DNA of 64,000 nt from Ophiocordyceps camponoti-saundersi (nom. inval.) (GCA_003339415.1 PDHQ01000088.1:62001-126000), one strand, 5' to 3'; counted from the first letter of the stretch, positions 12,022-24,450 are shown. Notes: generated by a model from the letters alone, not told the origin. Program-made: numbers and translations.

Positions 12022-13261
12022 CACCGCCACGCGCCGTATCACCGGAACGCAGGGGGAGATGCGCTCTACCTGGATCGGTGTCGCAGGCCCCGGCTCGTTG
12101 GATTTGAGGAGTGAGAGGTAAACCCAAGAGCCAATTTGGGCGACGACGCTGAGCCTTGGGCAGGCGATGTTGTCACGACACCGACGCCGGCCATGTTGGC
12201 TGCGGTCCAGTCGTGCTCTTTGCTGGATGACGTCTTTTGCGAGGATCCCACGACGGCTGCGCTCGAGGCTCACGTTGCCGCCCTGACCGGCAAGGAGGCC
12301 GGTTTGTTTGTCGTGTCCGGCACCATGGGCAACCAGCTCGCGTTGAGGAGCCTACTTGTCCAACCTCCCTACGGCGTCTTGTGTGACCAGAGGTCGCACA
12401 TAGTGCAGCACGAGGCGGGCGGGTAGGCACTCTCCCAACCCTTTCCCTCATCGTTGTGTTGCTTGCTCGCCTTTCTCACGCGCGGCCACCGTAAGCGTCT
12501 CGTCCCTGACCGGGGCTTCCGTCTTGTCCGTCGTGCCTGGAAACGGCACACACCTCACGCTTCGGGACGTCTCGGCTCACGCTGCGGTCGATGACGATGT
12601 CCATACCTGCCCGACAAGGGTGATAAGCCTGGAAAATACGCTCTACGGGCTCATCATGCCGCTGAGCGAGATGCGGCTCATCGCAGGCTTCGCCAAGCAG
12701 CACGGTATCAGGATGCACTGCGATGGGGCTCGTCTGTGGGAGGCCGTCGTGGCGGGGGCGGGGACCTTGGCCGAGTTCTGCGCTCTCTTCGACACCGTCA
12801 GCCTCTGCTTCTCCAAGGGCCTGGGCGCGCCCGTAGGCAGCATGCTCGTGGGGTCGCGCGAGACGGTCAAACACGCCCGCTGGGTGCGCAAGTCTCTGGG
12901 CGGTGGCCTTCGCCAGCCGGGCTTCGTGGCGGCCGCGGCCATGGTGGCGGTAGACGAGACCTTTGTCAAGACGCCTGACCTGCTGAGGGCCTCGCACGAC
13001 ATGGCCAAGAGGGTCGAGGCTTTGTGGACGGGCATGGGAGGCTCGCTGTTGTATCCTGTGCACACCAACATGTGCTGGCTGGACCTGGATGCCGCGCGCT
13101 GCAGCCAGCAACGCTTCATCGAGATGGGTGCCGATGCGGGCCTCAAGCTCTCGGGAGGGCGGCTGGTGACGCACTACCAGATTGCGCAGAACGCTGACGA
13201 CGTCCTCGCACGGTTGCGTCGTCTATTTGAGAACGTCTTTTCCGAATCACAGCAGGCATGA
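11855..13261 (+). CDS. gly1: Low-specificity L-threonine aldolase (PLP enzyme)
   Basis: Three exons (11855-12110, 12164-12422, 12496-13261) encode 426 residues. The enzyme cleaves threonine or allo-threonine to glycine and acetaldehyde. Family landmarks in order are the LDLRSD.VTTPTP opening, LLDDVF.EDPT, SHI.QHEAGG, HCDGARLW (Asp248, Arg251) and the PLP lysine Lys279 in FSKGLGAPVG. The first splice (donor GTGAGA at 12111) is required to restore LRSDVVTTP; the second joins EAGG to VSSLTGA. A start at the inner ATG 12059 would give 358 residues, close to the normal family length. The longer form adds 68 residues rich in Arg followed by a polyserine run from a TCG microsatellite and could be a mitochondrial presequence. 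The sequence alone does not decide which start is used. The acceptor of intron 2 (GTAAG/C) is weak but phase-perfect. Confidence 0.9.
11979..12021 (+). repeat. (GTC)n trinucleotide repeat
   Basis: About 14 GTC units. Read in the long-start frame of the threonine aldolase gene they encode a run of serines before the conserved enzyme core. If the inner start at 12059 is used, the tract lies in the leader. Confidence 0.9.
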
Positions 13262-13952
13262 TGGACATGACCTCAACCTTGTCGGGGTTCACGAAAGAAC
13301 CTTTGAGATCTTTCTCCGACTCTCCCTCACTTTCTCTCTAACTCTTCTTCTGTCGCTCTCTTGCCCCATCCTGTGCCCTTTGTCGCTCGAACCCGAGCAA
13401 AATATAGACACAGGTATGACGATATCGTGGCGAGCCAGTGAGACAGAGGAGCGCCGTTGGACGACAAGTCTCGAGAGCAGGAATCGAGAAGCAACGTAGG
13501 TCGTGGTAAGGGGGAAAAGGGAATGACAACTCGGAGATGGCCTCGTGCTCATGCTTTGGAAGCCGGCAAGAGCGGCATTGGACGGTCGTTCACTCACCCC
13601 TTCCTTGCCTCTTACTGCCTTGTCGCTTCTTGCCATTTGGTCGCGCTCATGATTCCTACCTTCCTGCTTAGGTACTTACCTACCTATTTAAATGAAGACG
13701 CACGACGGGAGAAGATCCGTCTCTGCACCTTCCCGCTCTGCCTCCATCCCTCCGAAGTGGCCACATGGCAACGACTTTTGAGTCATCCTTGATGATACTG
13801 GACTTTCGATCCGCCTGTATCTTCTTTCCTTCCATCTCCGACATCTTGAAGAAAGGAGGCGAGCCGCAGTATCGTGCTCTGCCATCGCATTTGGCTCTCG
13901 CTCAAAAAAGCCTCCCTCGAATTGCCTCGGCAGTTGATCCGTCTGCTTCACG
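13262..13952. other. Intergenic region between threonine aldolase and tyrosinase
   Basis: About 690 bases between two plus-strand genes. They contain a pyrimidine-rich stretch just after the aldolase stop (13300-13390), TACCT repeats at about 13671-13684, and otherwise unremarkable sequence. This should hold the aldolase terminator and the tyrosinase promoter. I see no further gene. Confidence 0.5.
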
Positions 13953-15953
13953 ATGCTCCGGACTTTGGCCGTCATCGTGCTCATCCCGTGCTGTCTCACG
14001 ACGCCGTTGACCCTCGCCGTCCTCCCGGGCTACGACTTTGGACTTGACATAACTCATCTTACTCGACGCCAGGATGTCGCTACTCCCATCGTCGTCGAGA
14101 AGCTACCGCTGGCGCCAGACGGCAGCATTCCTCTGAGACTCGAGATCCGCCAGATGAGGATGGACCAGCACAGATGGGATCTGTTCGTACTATCTCTCAG
14201 CATGCTGCAAACGGCCGACCAAAACGACCCCCTGTCTTGGTATCAGATTGCTGGTAGGGCCGGCATTCGTCTTCGCTTTGGAGCCGCCATCCGCTGATGG
14301 TGTTGATCAGGTATCCATGGCGTGCCCTTCCAACCTTGGAACGGGGTGCTGGCGGCTCCTGGCGCCAGTGAGTCGGGCTATTGCACTCACAGCTCCGTCC
14401 TCTTCCCCATGTGGCACAGGCCCTACATGGCCTTGTTCGAGGTCAGTAGCCAAGTCTTGTCTCGGTTCGCAATTCCGTCAACTGAAGAAGGCGCCCGAAG
14501 CAACAAATGTACAAGCTGGCCAACGCAATCGCCGCCATGTTCCCCAACGCGACGGAGAAACAGCTCTATCAGCGCGCGGCGGCAGACTTCAGATTGCCCT
14601 ATTGGGACTGGTCTAGAAGTGCTCCCGCCGGCGAGACGCACTTGCCCGACGTCTTTTGGAACCCCACCGTCCTCCAGAACGGTCCCAACGGGGTGCAGAA
14701 CATCAAGAACCCCTTGTTCTCTTATCAGTTCCACCCTCTGGACACGGAGGCTTTCATCTGGAATCCAGTGAGCGGACAGCTTGATGCCGACTTTCGGGCA
14801 CGCACCACGCTGACGTGTAGACAAGCTGAAGCAGTGGAATGAGACGAAGAGGGGACCGGAGACGGACGTGAGCCTCACTGCTCCGCCTTCGAATAACGAA
14901 AAGGTCAACGTGGCGCTTCTATCTAAGCTGCCTGAGATTCAGCAGCGTCTATTCATCCTCTTCTCCAATTACCACGACTTCAACTCGTTTAGCAACAAGG
15001 CCTGGGCGGTGTCCAAGGGTCTTTCCATGCTCGACTCGATCGAATCAGTGCACGACATCATCCATCTGTATGGTGGGTCCAAGGGGCATTTGACGTATGT
15101 GCCGCTCTCCTCGTTCGACCCTCTTTTCTTCCTGCACCATACCATGTCGGACCGCCTCATTGCCATGTGGCAGGTGCTGAATCCGTCGTCCTGGATGGCC
15201 CCCATGGCGGCGGGTGAGACAACTTTCACGGCGATCAAGGGTACTATGCAGACGTCTGACAGCCCACTGACGCCCTTTTACGCGTCGGCGAACGGCACGT
15301 TTTGGACGTCCAACATGGCCAGGTCGACGGAGGCGTTCGGATACGGCTATGCGGACACGAGCCCGTCGCTGGTGCCGGCCGGTGGGGATGTCCGGCTGGC
15401 GCTGATCCGGAAGATTAACGATTGGTACGGGCGGTCGAGCCCCGTGGGCCTCATGATGGGCCAGGCGGTGCGGACCGGTACGGGAAATGAGGCCAATGTC
15501 AACGGGCGGTACACGGAATGGCTGGCCAACGTGCAGGTGGACGCAGAGGCGATGGACGGCCCTGTAAGCATCCACTTCTTCCTGGGCGAGGCGCCCGCAG
15601 AGGCGAGCGGATGGGAGTCGGCAGCGAGCCGGGCGGGGACAGTGGGCATCTTTGGCATGAGCCACAGGACGGGGTCGGCTCGTAAGATTTCAGGCTCGGC
15701 GCCCCTGACGTCGGCACTGATGGGCATGGTGGCCAGAGGGGCGCTCAGTCACATGGGCCCCGCCGCAGTGACGCCCTGGCTCAGGGGACGGCTACAATTC
15801 CGGATAGCTGGAGCGGACGACCAGGAAGTCGATCCGAGGGACGTCGGGGGGCTCTACGTCGGCATCAGCAGCTCTGACGTGGAGGTTGCGACGACGTCGG
15901 ACGAGCTTCCCCGATGGGGACCGGCGGTGACGCGGCTTGAGCTGTGGACGTGA
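13953..15953 (+). CDS. Tyrosinase (type-3 copper oxidase), secreted
   Basis: Four exons (13953-14253, 14311-14441, 14501-14767, 14826-15953; introns 57, 59 and 58 nt) encode 608 residues. Tyrosinases hydroxylate monophenols and oxidise diphenols to quinones, often for melanin. The copper A ligands are His103 in GIHG, His127 in YCTH and His136 in MWHRPY. Cys125, two residues before His127, matches the cysteine that forms a thioether to a copper ligand in fungal tyrosinases. PYWDW follows in exon 3. Copper B is His309 and His313 in VHDIIH plus the His337/338 pair in DPLFFLHHTMSDR. The N-terminus has a hydrophobic signal-like segment (residues 5-22) and a possible dibasic processing site, Arg38-Arg39. 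The ~250 residues after copper B resemble the C-terminal lid domain that keeps the proenzyme inactive. No neighbouring melanin-pathway gene is visible. Confidence 0.93.
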
Positions 15954-16295
15954 CGAGTGTCGTCTTTGCTTCCTAATGATGTAATATGCATAGGTAGGTA
16001 TATGATATATGTATGTAGGTGAGAAGGAGGAGAGGGAAAGCATCTACGGATAGTGTGGTAGGCAAGCTGGTCATGTACATAATGTTGTGATTTTGGCAGC
16101 AGTCGATTGACATTGACAAGGGGGGGGGGGGGGGGGGGTCCTTGATGGCGGCATAGAGCCGTCGGTTGGCTGAGGAGAAAATATATATGAAGTACAGTCG
16201 GTTTGAAGTGTAGTATCGGCAGAGGGAACCGAGAGGCTGGCTGCAGGTGCAAAGCAGGGGTGAGTAGAGTAGAGTAGGGGGTGGTGTGCGTGTGA

Positions 16296-16296
<1 letters not shown>

Positions 16297-16338
<42 letters not shown>
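16297..16338. repeat. (TG)n microsatellite
   Basis: Twenty-one uninterrupted TG units, followed by GTAT and GTAC repeats. Confidence 0.95.
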
Positions 16339-16339
<1 letters not shown>

Positions 16340-17666
16340 TTGTATGTATGTATGTACGTACGTCCGTCGTACGAATACACAGAGACCCATCTATCTAGGT
16401 AGATACGCACATACATACCCATCCGTAGGTATGTAAGTAAGCTACCAGGTTTTGGTGATGTTTAGGTATCATCAAGCAGTAACGCGTAGGAGAGGGGAAG
16501 AGTTGAATCTCTGTTTCCGTGGGTGTGAGAGACTTGAGCATCGGCACGGGATCCGTAAATACCTACTGTACATGTGAAGAGCTTGTGGGGTATCTAGCTA
16601 GACGTCTCAGATGAGCCCTTTTTTCTTTTTGTCTCTCTCACTCTGCTTTCTTTTCTTTTCTTTTCTTCTCTTTTCTTATTCTGTCGTCCAAATTTCCGGG
16701 CCGGGATCCGGACGGTGGATGGATGGATGGACCGAGGGAGGGAGGGAAAGAGATGTTTTCCCCACGTCCCCTTGCGGAGGCAACTCTATACATACGTGTA
16801 TATACCTACTTGTAGGTGGGCTGTGACGATACAATGAGGTTAAAGGGGGAAAAGAAAGAATGGACGGATGGGGGAAGGGGGGTTATGTGAGGTGGACGTC
16901 TGCCTGATCGGCGGAGGGGGAGGTGTGGCCAAGAGAGTATGGATGGAGTGGGTGATGGGGAGAATGGGCGGATGGTTTGTATGAATGGCATACATAGGAT
17001 GATGCCTGAATATCCTTACGGTACCTACGTATATATATCACTTAGGTAGGTGGTAGGCATTCGTAGAGGTGAAGATGCAGGTGAATACCAGTGGTAAAGA
17101 AGGAGGATAGTAAGCGCATGCAGTGAGTGTACATACTTGATACATACACACTCCGTAGAGCGGGAGCTTATCTGCCATTCAAGACTGATGGGGGACAAAT
17201 CCTCTGTTGTACAGAGATTCGTCGCGCGTGTGTGTCGTGCGTTGAGGAGGGATTCACGTACATACCTAGGTATGCATGTAGAAACACATCCGTACTCGGC
17301 TGGCTGGCTTCTGGTGTAGGGTTGGTTGGTTGGTTGGTTGGTTTTGCGTGGCGGAGCCGGTGAAGAAAGTAGACGAAGACGAAGACGAAGAAAAGAGCAA
17401 GGGCATGTTGAAAAGTGTTTCGGCGCGGATGATTTAGCCTTGAGCCGAAGGCCTTGACGTGGCTTTGGGTATTTGCTTTTTTTTCTTGCTTGACGTGGTG
17501 ATGCGTGTGTGTATGTATGTGTGAATGCACGGATTGTATGCACAGGGGGGAGGGGTGTTGTTTTCACGGTTGGGTTTGTCAATTGGGTGGGATGAATAGG
17601 ATCGGGAGGGGGGGGACCTAGTCTGGGTGGGTAGAGAGAAGATGCGTTTGTGCCTGATGTGATGGG

Positions 17667-17670
<4 letters not shown>

Positions 17671-17701
<31 letters not shown>

Positions 17702-17756
17702 GGAGGAGGAGGAGGAGGAGGAGGGAGGAGGAGGAGGGAGAGAAGGCATACATACA

Positions 17757-17786
<30 letters not shown>
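17671..17786. repeat. Compound microsatellite (GA)n, (GGA)n, (CATA)n
   Basis: A GA run at 17671-17698 is followed by GGA triplets to about 17740 and about ten CATA units at 17747-17786. The whole block yields only repeat-like translations. Confidence 0.9.
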
Positions 17787-17790
<4 letters not shown>

Positions 17791-18012
17791 CATGTGTAAG
17801 TTGTAAGGAGTCGTATGTTATGAGTAGGTAGGTATATGCACATATCCGTACATACTCATACGAGATATGGATGGATATGGATGAATACATACATATATAT
17901 GTATGGATGGGGTGAAACCCGGTGGTCGGGACGGGGAGGGGTGTGGAAATAAGGCAGGGCGGCGTTACAGGAACAAGGGGGGGAAAGAGTTTGCCGTCGC
18001 CCCCCGTTGGCG

Positions 18013-18070
18013 GTATCCGTATGTATGCTGAATCCGTAGACGGTGTATCCGTAGATGGTGTGTCCGTATG
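18013..18070. repeat. Short minisatellite containing ATCCGTA
   Basis: Three to four imperfect copies of a ~15-base unit containing (T)ATCCGTAGA(T)GGTGT. The core is the same ATCCGTA word scattered through the island's intergenic DNA. Confidence 0.7.
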
Positions 18071-18745
18071 TGTGAGTTCTCCCCTGCTTTTGACACCTAC
18101 CTATGTAGGTACCTACCTACCTACCTAACCTATGACTACTACCATCATGTCCATACGTATGTACGTACGATGCAAGTAAATACAGACTGGAACGAGGTTC
18201 CGAGAAAGAGACTCAGACTTCTTGTTTGCTGTCGGATCTCTCCTCTCCCCTCGCAGTCGTCGTCGTAGTCTCTTTCGGGGCCGCCGCCGGCGCTATCCGC
18301 GTCACGAACCGGTTCCGGGTTCTTAAAGATGCAACGTGGGGTACAAAGAGGGGAGAGGGGATGGCACTGATCGTACCTAGTAAGTAGTAATGACTGATGA
18401 ATAACAATTATAGCTGATTCTCTATATGTTCCTTGCCGTGATCGAATCGAGAGGGAGCGATGAGGTGTGTTGGGGGTTCCTTGGAATCGTGATTCAACCC
18501 ATCTTTGCTTGATAAATAGGTATACATACACATGTAATTATGTAGTATGTATGCTATAACTGTTGATTGGCATGTTTTATGTACAAACTCTCGTTAGGGT
18601 TTTCCGGGGTAAGAAATAAGGATGAGACCATCTTTTCTCTCCACTGTCGGCCAGCGGTGTGTGCATTTACTTACCTACGGGAACCGGACGATGAGAGCGC
18701 AAGGGGAAAAGGAATGGTTACAAGTCGTTAACTTCGTCTTTCTCG

Positions 18746-18821
<76 letters not shown>
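18746..18821. repeat. 76-base cytosine homopolymer
   Basis: An uninterrupted C run just before the larger assembly gap; another C-rich stretch follows the gap (19334-19385). Runs of this length are prone to sequencing and assembly error, so the true length is uncertain. Confidence 0.9.
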
Positions 18822-18824
<3 letters not shown>

Positions 18825-18862
18825 CCCCCCCACACCCCACCAACAGAAACATCAACACAACC

Positions 18863-19288
18863 NNNNNNNNNNNNNNNNNNNNNNNNNNNNNNNNNNNNNN
18901 NNNNNNNNNNNNNNNNNNNNNNNNNNNNNNNNNNNNNNNNNNNNNNNNNNNNNNNNNNNNNNNNNNNNNNNNNNNNNNNNNNNNNNNNNNNNNNNNNNNN
19001 NNNNNNNNNNNNNNNNNNNNNNNNNNNNNNNNNNNNNNNNNNNNNNNNNNNNNNNNNNNNNNNNNNNNNNNNNNNNNNNNNNNNNNNNNNNNNNNNNNNN
19101 NNNNNNNNNNNNNNNNNNNNNNNNNNNNNNNNNNNNNNNNNNNNNNNNNNNNNNNNNNNNNNNNNNNNNNNNNNNNNNNNNNNNNNNNNNNNNNNNNNNN
19201 NNNNNNNNNNNNNNNNNNNNNNNNNNNNNNNNNNNNNNNNNNNNNNNNNNNNNNNNNNNNNNNNNNNNNNNNNNNNNNNNNNNNNNNN
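18863..19288. other. Assembly gap (426 N)
   Basis: An unbroken run of N between two C-rich stretches. Any frame spanning it is an artefact. Confidence 0.98.
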
Positions 19289-22019
19289 TTACGTGTCGCG
19301 CCCGCCGCCACCCGCTCCGCCCCTCCGCTCCTCCCCCCCCCCCCCCCGCCTCCTCCTCCCCCCCCCCCCCCCCCCCCCCCCCCCCGCTATCGGGTACGAC
19401 CCTGTGCTTGCTCCTGTCCCGGAATCCCCGTACGGAAGCATGTACGGATATGTATGTATGTATGTACGCACAACACAACATATGTATGTATGTAGGGAGC
19501 TTGCCTCTGCAGATGTCAGAGAAAGAAGCTTCTGGGAATTCAAGACAAAAAAAGAAGGGCAACGGCAGTTTTTTTATGTTTGTTCGGTTTCACGATTCGG
19601 GAAACAGGGGGGTTAAATAAAAAGGCCACGTGTGTCTGACGTCTTTGCCGTTTCTCACCAACAGATCTCGTGCCGTGATCGGTTGCCGAAAGAGAGAGAG
19701 AGAGAGATTGTATGTATGCATATTTACATACAAATGATTGCCTACCACCTGTTAAAAGGTTAGATGGAGAATGGCATGTCTGTTGTATGATGCATCACGA
19801 TGATGAGCCCCCGTATTCGCACTCCACCCCGTCTCCTACACACACACACACACACACACACGCGCACATATGTATGTATGTACGGAAACCGCCTGGGATA
19901 ACAAAGACAAGGCTTTATATGCATCATATAGTGACATCCGGAATCAGGCACGTCATCAATCATCTCTCTTTACGGATACACGTCGTACATACGGAGGACG
20001 CTTTCGAAAGACCTTGCCCGGCCAAAATTGACCCCTGTAAGAAAAAAGCAATTTATCATGTAAATCTGCAGGGCAGGTACTTCTATCCCACGCGTAGCCA
20101 CTATAGGTAGTTCTCTTAGCGTAGTAAATTGCCGAATCCCAGCGCTTTATATGCTACCGATTAAGGGGCCAGGCCCTGAACAACTGCCCTAACGCTGTGA
20201 TGGCAGGCCTATAGCCTAGATGTACTGTTATCTATATATTTGTGTAGGAATTCCTTCTTTCCGACAGGGATTATTTTATGCTGGGCAAAGTCTTTTGAAG
20301 GCGTCCTCCGTATATGCAGATGTAATCTCTTCCCTCCCCCCCTCCCTTTATAAAGCCGGATAATAGACGTCATTCATTACCATCCACAACCTGTAAGAAG
20401 GGCGTTGTCAAGGAAAGGAGGGGAGGAGAGAAAACACGTGCAGCTTTCCCTTTCTTCTCCCCTTTATTTTCCCACGTTTTCTTTAAAGAGTTTAACGAAG
20501 AAAATATACAATATCTTTCGCCTCAAATCTCCTATCAGATCCCGGTAAGACGATGCCTCAACCCTGGAGAGGCGAGATGCATACCTACGGATATGTATGT
20601 ATGTATAATTATATATAACATAAAAGAAGAGTAAGGGGGTGGATGCAATAACCTCGATTACGGATAAGATCATCTCGTGATATAAACACAGCAAATACTC
20701 TACGCAAATTCTCCTCGAGTCCATCAGAGGAAGCCGCCGACGTGTCGAGCCACTTTCAACAGCTGACAATTAAGATTCTCACCCTATCATCATGGGAATG
20801 AAGACTGACAATGACGATACACATGTACGGACGTACGGACGTACATATAGAGTATATGTACGGATAGAAAGTTAGTTTTCCCCGTTTCCCTCTCAGAGAT
20901 CAAAGCATATCCATGTAAATGTGTAGGTATGCATGGAGGTGTGTATGTATCCGTACATAAACATCTCTCGGCAAACCGACCGAATGAATGCTACCCTCTC
21001 TTTCTTTTCCAACATGCTATGCATATTTACCGTCTCTTCTTCTTCTTCTTCCTCTTCCTCTTCCTCTTCCTCTTCTTATGCCCGGTTCCCACCCGAGAGC
21101 CGTTCGTTTTTCTCAGAACCGTCGTCGTAGTCTTCTGTCACTTTGTTTGGCCTTCTTCCACGGTTCAACTCGAGCTTGACGCCGATGACGATGTTACAGA
21201 GCAATAGAAAGGGAAGAAAGAATTCGTCTTGTTGATTCTTCACCCCACTCGATACCCCCTTCCCCTTCGCTTTGCTGCATACCTACTACATACATGTGTA
21301 TGTACAATCCATACCTACCTACTTACTCTGTAGGTGTGTGAGTAAAGATGTATCCGTACACACACATACATACACAAACTCGCGTGCATCATGTACGGAT
21401 ATGTATGTATGTATGGATGTGTGGATGGATGCCTCGGGGACCAGCACGGCGGGTCAACCCAGCCAGCCACACAAGCGCACCCCCCTTGGGCCTTGAGAGA
21501 GAGAGAGAGAGAGAGTGGAGGAAACAACTTTCCTCATCCACCTCGGTCAGGCCCGTGGTAAGAAGAAGAAAAAAAAATCACATGCCAAATCACTCACATA
21601 CTCCCTACCTTGTGTATGGATCTATGGATGGATGTATGTATGTACAACATGGCATGACCATCAGCGAATGATGGCCCCCCCATCATTCGTCCGTACCGTC
21701 GCGGTACGGATATGTTATGTACATACATATATCTCTGCCTTCGTCATCCCATCCGCCCGACGCCTTGGCCGTTGGGTCCCCTCCATGAATCGCCCCCCCA
21801 AAAGAAAGGGGGAGATAAGGAGGGGGGGGGGGGGGGGGTGTGAGCCCATCTAGAGATCGAGCAGGGTCTCCACGGCCAGGGAAACAGCTTCTTAACATGT
21901 AAGGCTGCTGCTTTAAAAAGAGAATCGGACAAGGAGAGGGAGATATATATAGGTAGAGAGAGAGAGGAAAGAGAGAGGAGGAGAAGGAGAAGGAGAAGAA
22001 CGCTTAGCGATAACAAAAG

Positions 22020-22665
22020 CTGTCGTTCCTTCTTTCATCTTCTCCCTCTCTTACTTCTCTTCCTTCTTCCCTCCTTCTCCTCCTACTCCTCCTCCTCCTC
22101 CTCCTCCTCCTCTTCTTCTATTTCTCTCCCTCCCTCTCCTTAACCCCCCTCCTCTTCTCACCATCGCTCTTCAACCACCCACCACTCAACTACCATAACC
22201 TCGAGAGCCGCCTCACAAGGTTCACACACACACACACACACGCAACCCAACCCATGTTTGTCCACTCTTCCCGTCTTCCCGTCTTCCCGTCTTCCCGTCT
22301 TCACTCGCCCTTTCCTTTCCCCTTCCCCTCTCCTCTCCGTCCCGCTCAAGTCAAACCTTGCACAAAGACCACGACTTGCCTTGACGACATCCAGGAAGAG
22401 CCCCGTATAATACGTCTCGACCTTTCCTCTCCCTTCTATCCTCATCCATAGAACCTCGTTCTCTCTTCTTCTTCTTCTCCATTTCTTGGTCTCGAGAAAA
22501 GACCCTCACCTTCGATTCTCTCATCTGAACTCCGTTTGCTACTACATCTCCCCTCCTCACACACACATACACACACACATATTCTCTCTCTCTCTCTCCA
22601 CTATTCTTTCCCCCTTTCCCAATCTATCCCCTCTCCTTTCAACTCCCAAAGGCCGCTTCCCCAGC
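22020..22665 (+). promoter_or_regulatory. Pyrimidine-rich promoter/leader of the decarboxylase-like gene
   Basis: The plus strand is strongly CT-rich right up to the start codon, with CTC/CTT triplets (22020-22140), an AC repeat (22224-22243), about 4.5 copies of an 8-base CTTCCCGT unit (22266-22302) and further CT tracts. CT-rich leaders are common in filamentous fungal genes. I see no unambiguous TATA box. Confidence 0.5.
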
Positions 22666-23619
22666 ATGACAACGACAACAACAACAAACACACCACCCCC
22701 CCTTCTCAACAACCACTCCCCAACGCCCTTCCCCCGTCCACCCACACCCCAAGACCCGATCGAACTGATCCCCCCTCCATGGCACGTAACCGGGGACGTC
22801 TACTGCCTAAGCTTCTGGTCCTCCAGCGCGACGGCCCGGAACCTACCTGCGGAACACGTCTTCTCCCCCCTCGAAGCCTCAGATCCCAACTTCACAAACC
22901 CCCCCGGTAACCGTCCGGCAGGCGGTTTGGGCATGATTCAGATCATCCGTTATCACGATTCCCCCGTCGGTCCTTATGATGAGATGCTCGTCGTTCCCGG
23001 TTCCTTTGATTGGGTGAGGACGAGGCCGGATGGGAGAGAGGAGATGGGTCGCAATCCTCGCATCTCTCGCATCTACGTCTCGCAGAGACAGACTTGTCAT
23101 AATGGTCGGATCAACTGGGGTTGTCCCAAGCATTTAGCCCGCTTCGAATGGAGCGAAGACGACGACGACGACGATCATGGCCAAGACCAAAGAGAATCCT
23201 CCTCAATGACCGTCAAGGTCTTCCCCCACGACACCACCGGCGACAAGACCGAAGCCTCCCCCAGCCCAGTCCCCTTCTTCCAAGCCTCCTTCAAGCCCGT
23301 CTCGTACGCGCCCCGCTTCCCCTTCGCCACCCGCTGGCTGGGCCTCCTCGGCTTCAACACGACCATCGTCATGCCCCCCCTCCCCCGCGGGGCCGGAAGC
23401 CAGGGCGAGCTCCCAGGAACCGAACGCTGGTGCTCCTTTCTCCCCAACCAGTACAGCCGCTCCACCCGCGTAGGCTGGTTCGACCTGGCGCAACCCGAGG
23501 ACGCCCCCTATCACAACTTCTGGCCCGGCCTCGGTCGCTGGCAGCTCGGTTTCAAGATGGAGAACGCCCAGGTCGTCTTTGACAAGCCGCTTGATGCCTG
23601 GCCGAGGGCTAAGCTGTGA
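22666..23619 (+). CDS. Acetoacetate decarboxylase-like superfamily protein
   Basis: A single exon of 317 residues. The start is the first ATG in frame, after a CT-rich leader. Recognisable segments are PPPWHVTGDVY (36-46), GGLGMIQIIRYHDSPVGPYDEML (86-108), RIYVSQ..C.NGR.NWG.PKHLARFEW (135-162), VFPHDTTGD and NFWPGLGRWQLGFKMENA near the C-terminus. These match, from memory, a fungal family related to the acetoacetate decarboxylase beta-barrel. Lys155 in CPKHLA lies where the bacterial enzyme has its Schiff-base lysine (PKK); that equivalence is inference. Substrate and pathway are unknown. The N-terminal ~30 residues are Thr/Pro low complexity, and a run of six Asp (165-170) interrupts the conserved core. 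The gene converges with the cyclin gene on the other strand. Confidence 0.8.
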   Translation: MTTTTTTNTPPPLLNNHSPTPFPRPPTPQDPIELIPPPWHVTGDVYCLSFWSSSATARNLPAEHVFSPLEASDPNFTNPPGNRPAGGLGMIQIIRYHDSPVGPYDEMLVVPGSFDWVRTRPDGREEMGRNPRISRIYVSQRQTCHNGRINWGCPKHLARFEWSEDDDDDDHGQDQRESSSMTVKVFPHDTTGDKTEASPSPVPFFQASFKPVSYAPRFPFATRWLGLLGFNTTIVMPPLPRGAGSQGELPGTERWCSFLPNQYSRSTRVGWFDLAQPEDAPYHNFWPGLGRWQLGFKMENAQVVFDKPLDAWPRAKL

Positions 23620-24450
23620 TGGGTGACTTAAAGATGTTCTTTCACACATATTGCCTATATTTTTTTTCTTTCCTGTCAACATTCATCATGTTCTTGCTTT
23701 TCCCTTTGTTTCTGTGTCGTTCATTTGCCAGCGGGAGATAACAGAATGAGACTGGGCTCAGCGGCGACCGCACTCGCATCATCATCATCATCTTCCTCAT
23801 CACCATCACCACCTTCACGCAAGATAAACAAGTGTATAGAAAACTTGGCATTGATCCCCCGCAAACAAAAGGGAGCCCAACCCTACCTACCTGACTAGGA
23901 AGCAATACATCACATACACCACCTCCACCACCCTTCATCTCCCCAGTGCCACCTCGTCTCTCGGCCGGCTGCGGTGCTGCGCAAGAAAAATAAAGATCCC
24001 TAGTAAGTGTGTCAGTCGTCGACCGGTATCGACATCAAACACCTTCGTCAACGTCTATCTTGCCCTTCTTCTTGGTCACGCCTCGCCGCCTCCTTCTCCT
24101 CCGACTATCCTGCCCGGCACGCACACGCCCTCGTGCGCCCAGCACAGAATGTAGCGAGCCCCCTTCCCCTACGCCTGCGCCATGAACCTCGGCAACCTCC
24201 CCAAGAGGCATCTTGTCTAAACCCCAAATATCTCGACTCGTGGTTCCCCATCGGCATTGCCGCCGCGTCGCTAGGCTTCGTTTGCCACCTCCGATTCGCA
24301 CGTCCAGAATCTTGCTGCTTCGTGCCAACCCACCGTCCTTCTAGTCCCTGCTGTCTGCCCCACCGAGATCGGCTATCATCACACCCTCGGCAAAAAAAGA
24401 TGTCGGCAGGTAATCCCCATTGGAGACATGCCCATCTTTCGTCGTCCTTC
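23620..24450. other. Convergent intergenic region
   Basis: Lies between the 3' ends of the decarboxylase-like gene and the cyclin gene, so it should contain both transcription ends. A CAT/CAC-rich tract lies at 23775-23817. A plus-strand frame at 24007-24456 contains a hydrophobic stretch near 24240-24300 but has no recognised homologue in my reading; see findings. Confidence 0.45.

Larger units (their letters stand above)
15954..22019. other. Six-kilobase gene-free region rich in microsatellites
   Basis: I find no gene on either strand. The region holds G runs (16120-16138, 21821-21838), TG, GA, CATA and TACC/TAGG repeats, AC repeats at about 19840-19861, many copies of TACGGATA or its complement, and the 426-base gap. 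Reading frames are short or made of repeat translations (Tyr/Val/Cys/Met from GTAT repeats; His/Thr from CACA). It separates the tyrosinase from the next gene. Confidence 0.6.

Noticed and set aside
17025..17843. 272-codon minus-strand frame in the microsatellite region
   Set aside because: Composed of Tyr/Val/Cys/Met and Ser/Leu repeats from CATA, GA and GGA tracts; no recognisable protein.
18622..19620. Long frames on both strands across 18.6-19.6 kb
   Set aside because: They run through a 76-base C homopolymer and 426 N; the apparent openness is an artefact.
22486..22665. N-terminal extension of the decarboxylase-like gene
   Set aside because: The frame is open but has no ATG before 22666 and translates a CT-rich leader.
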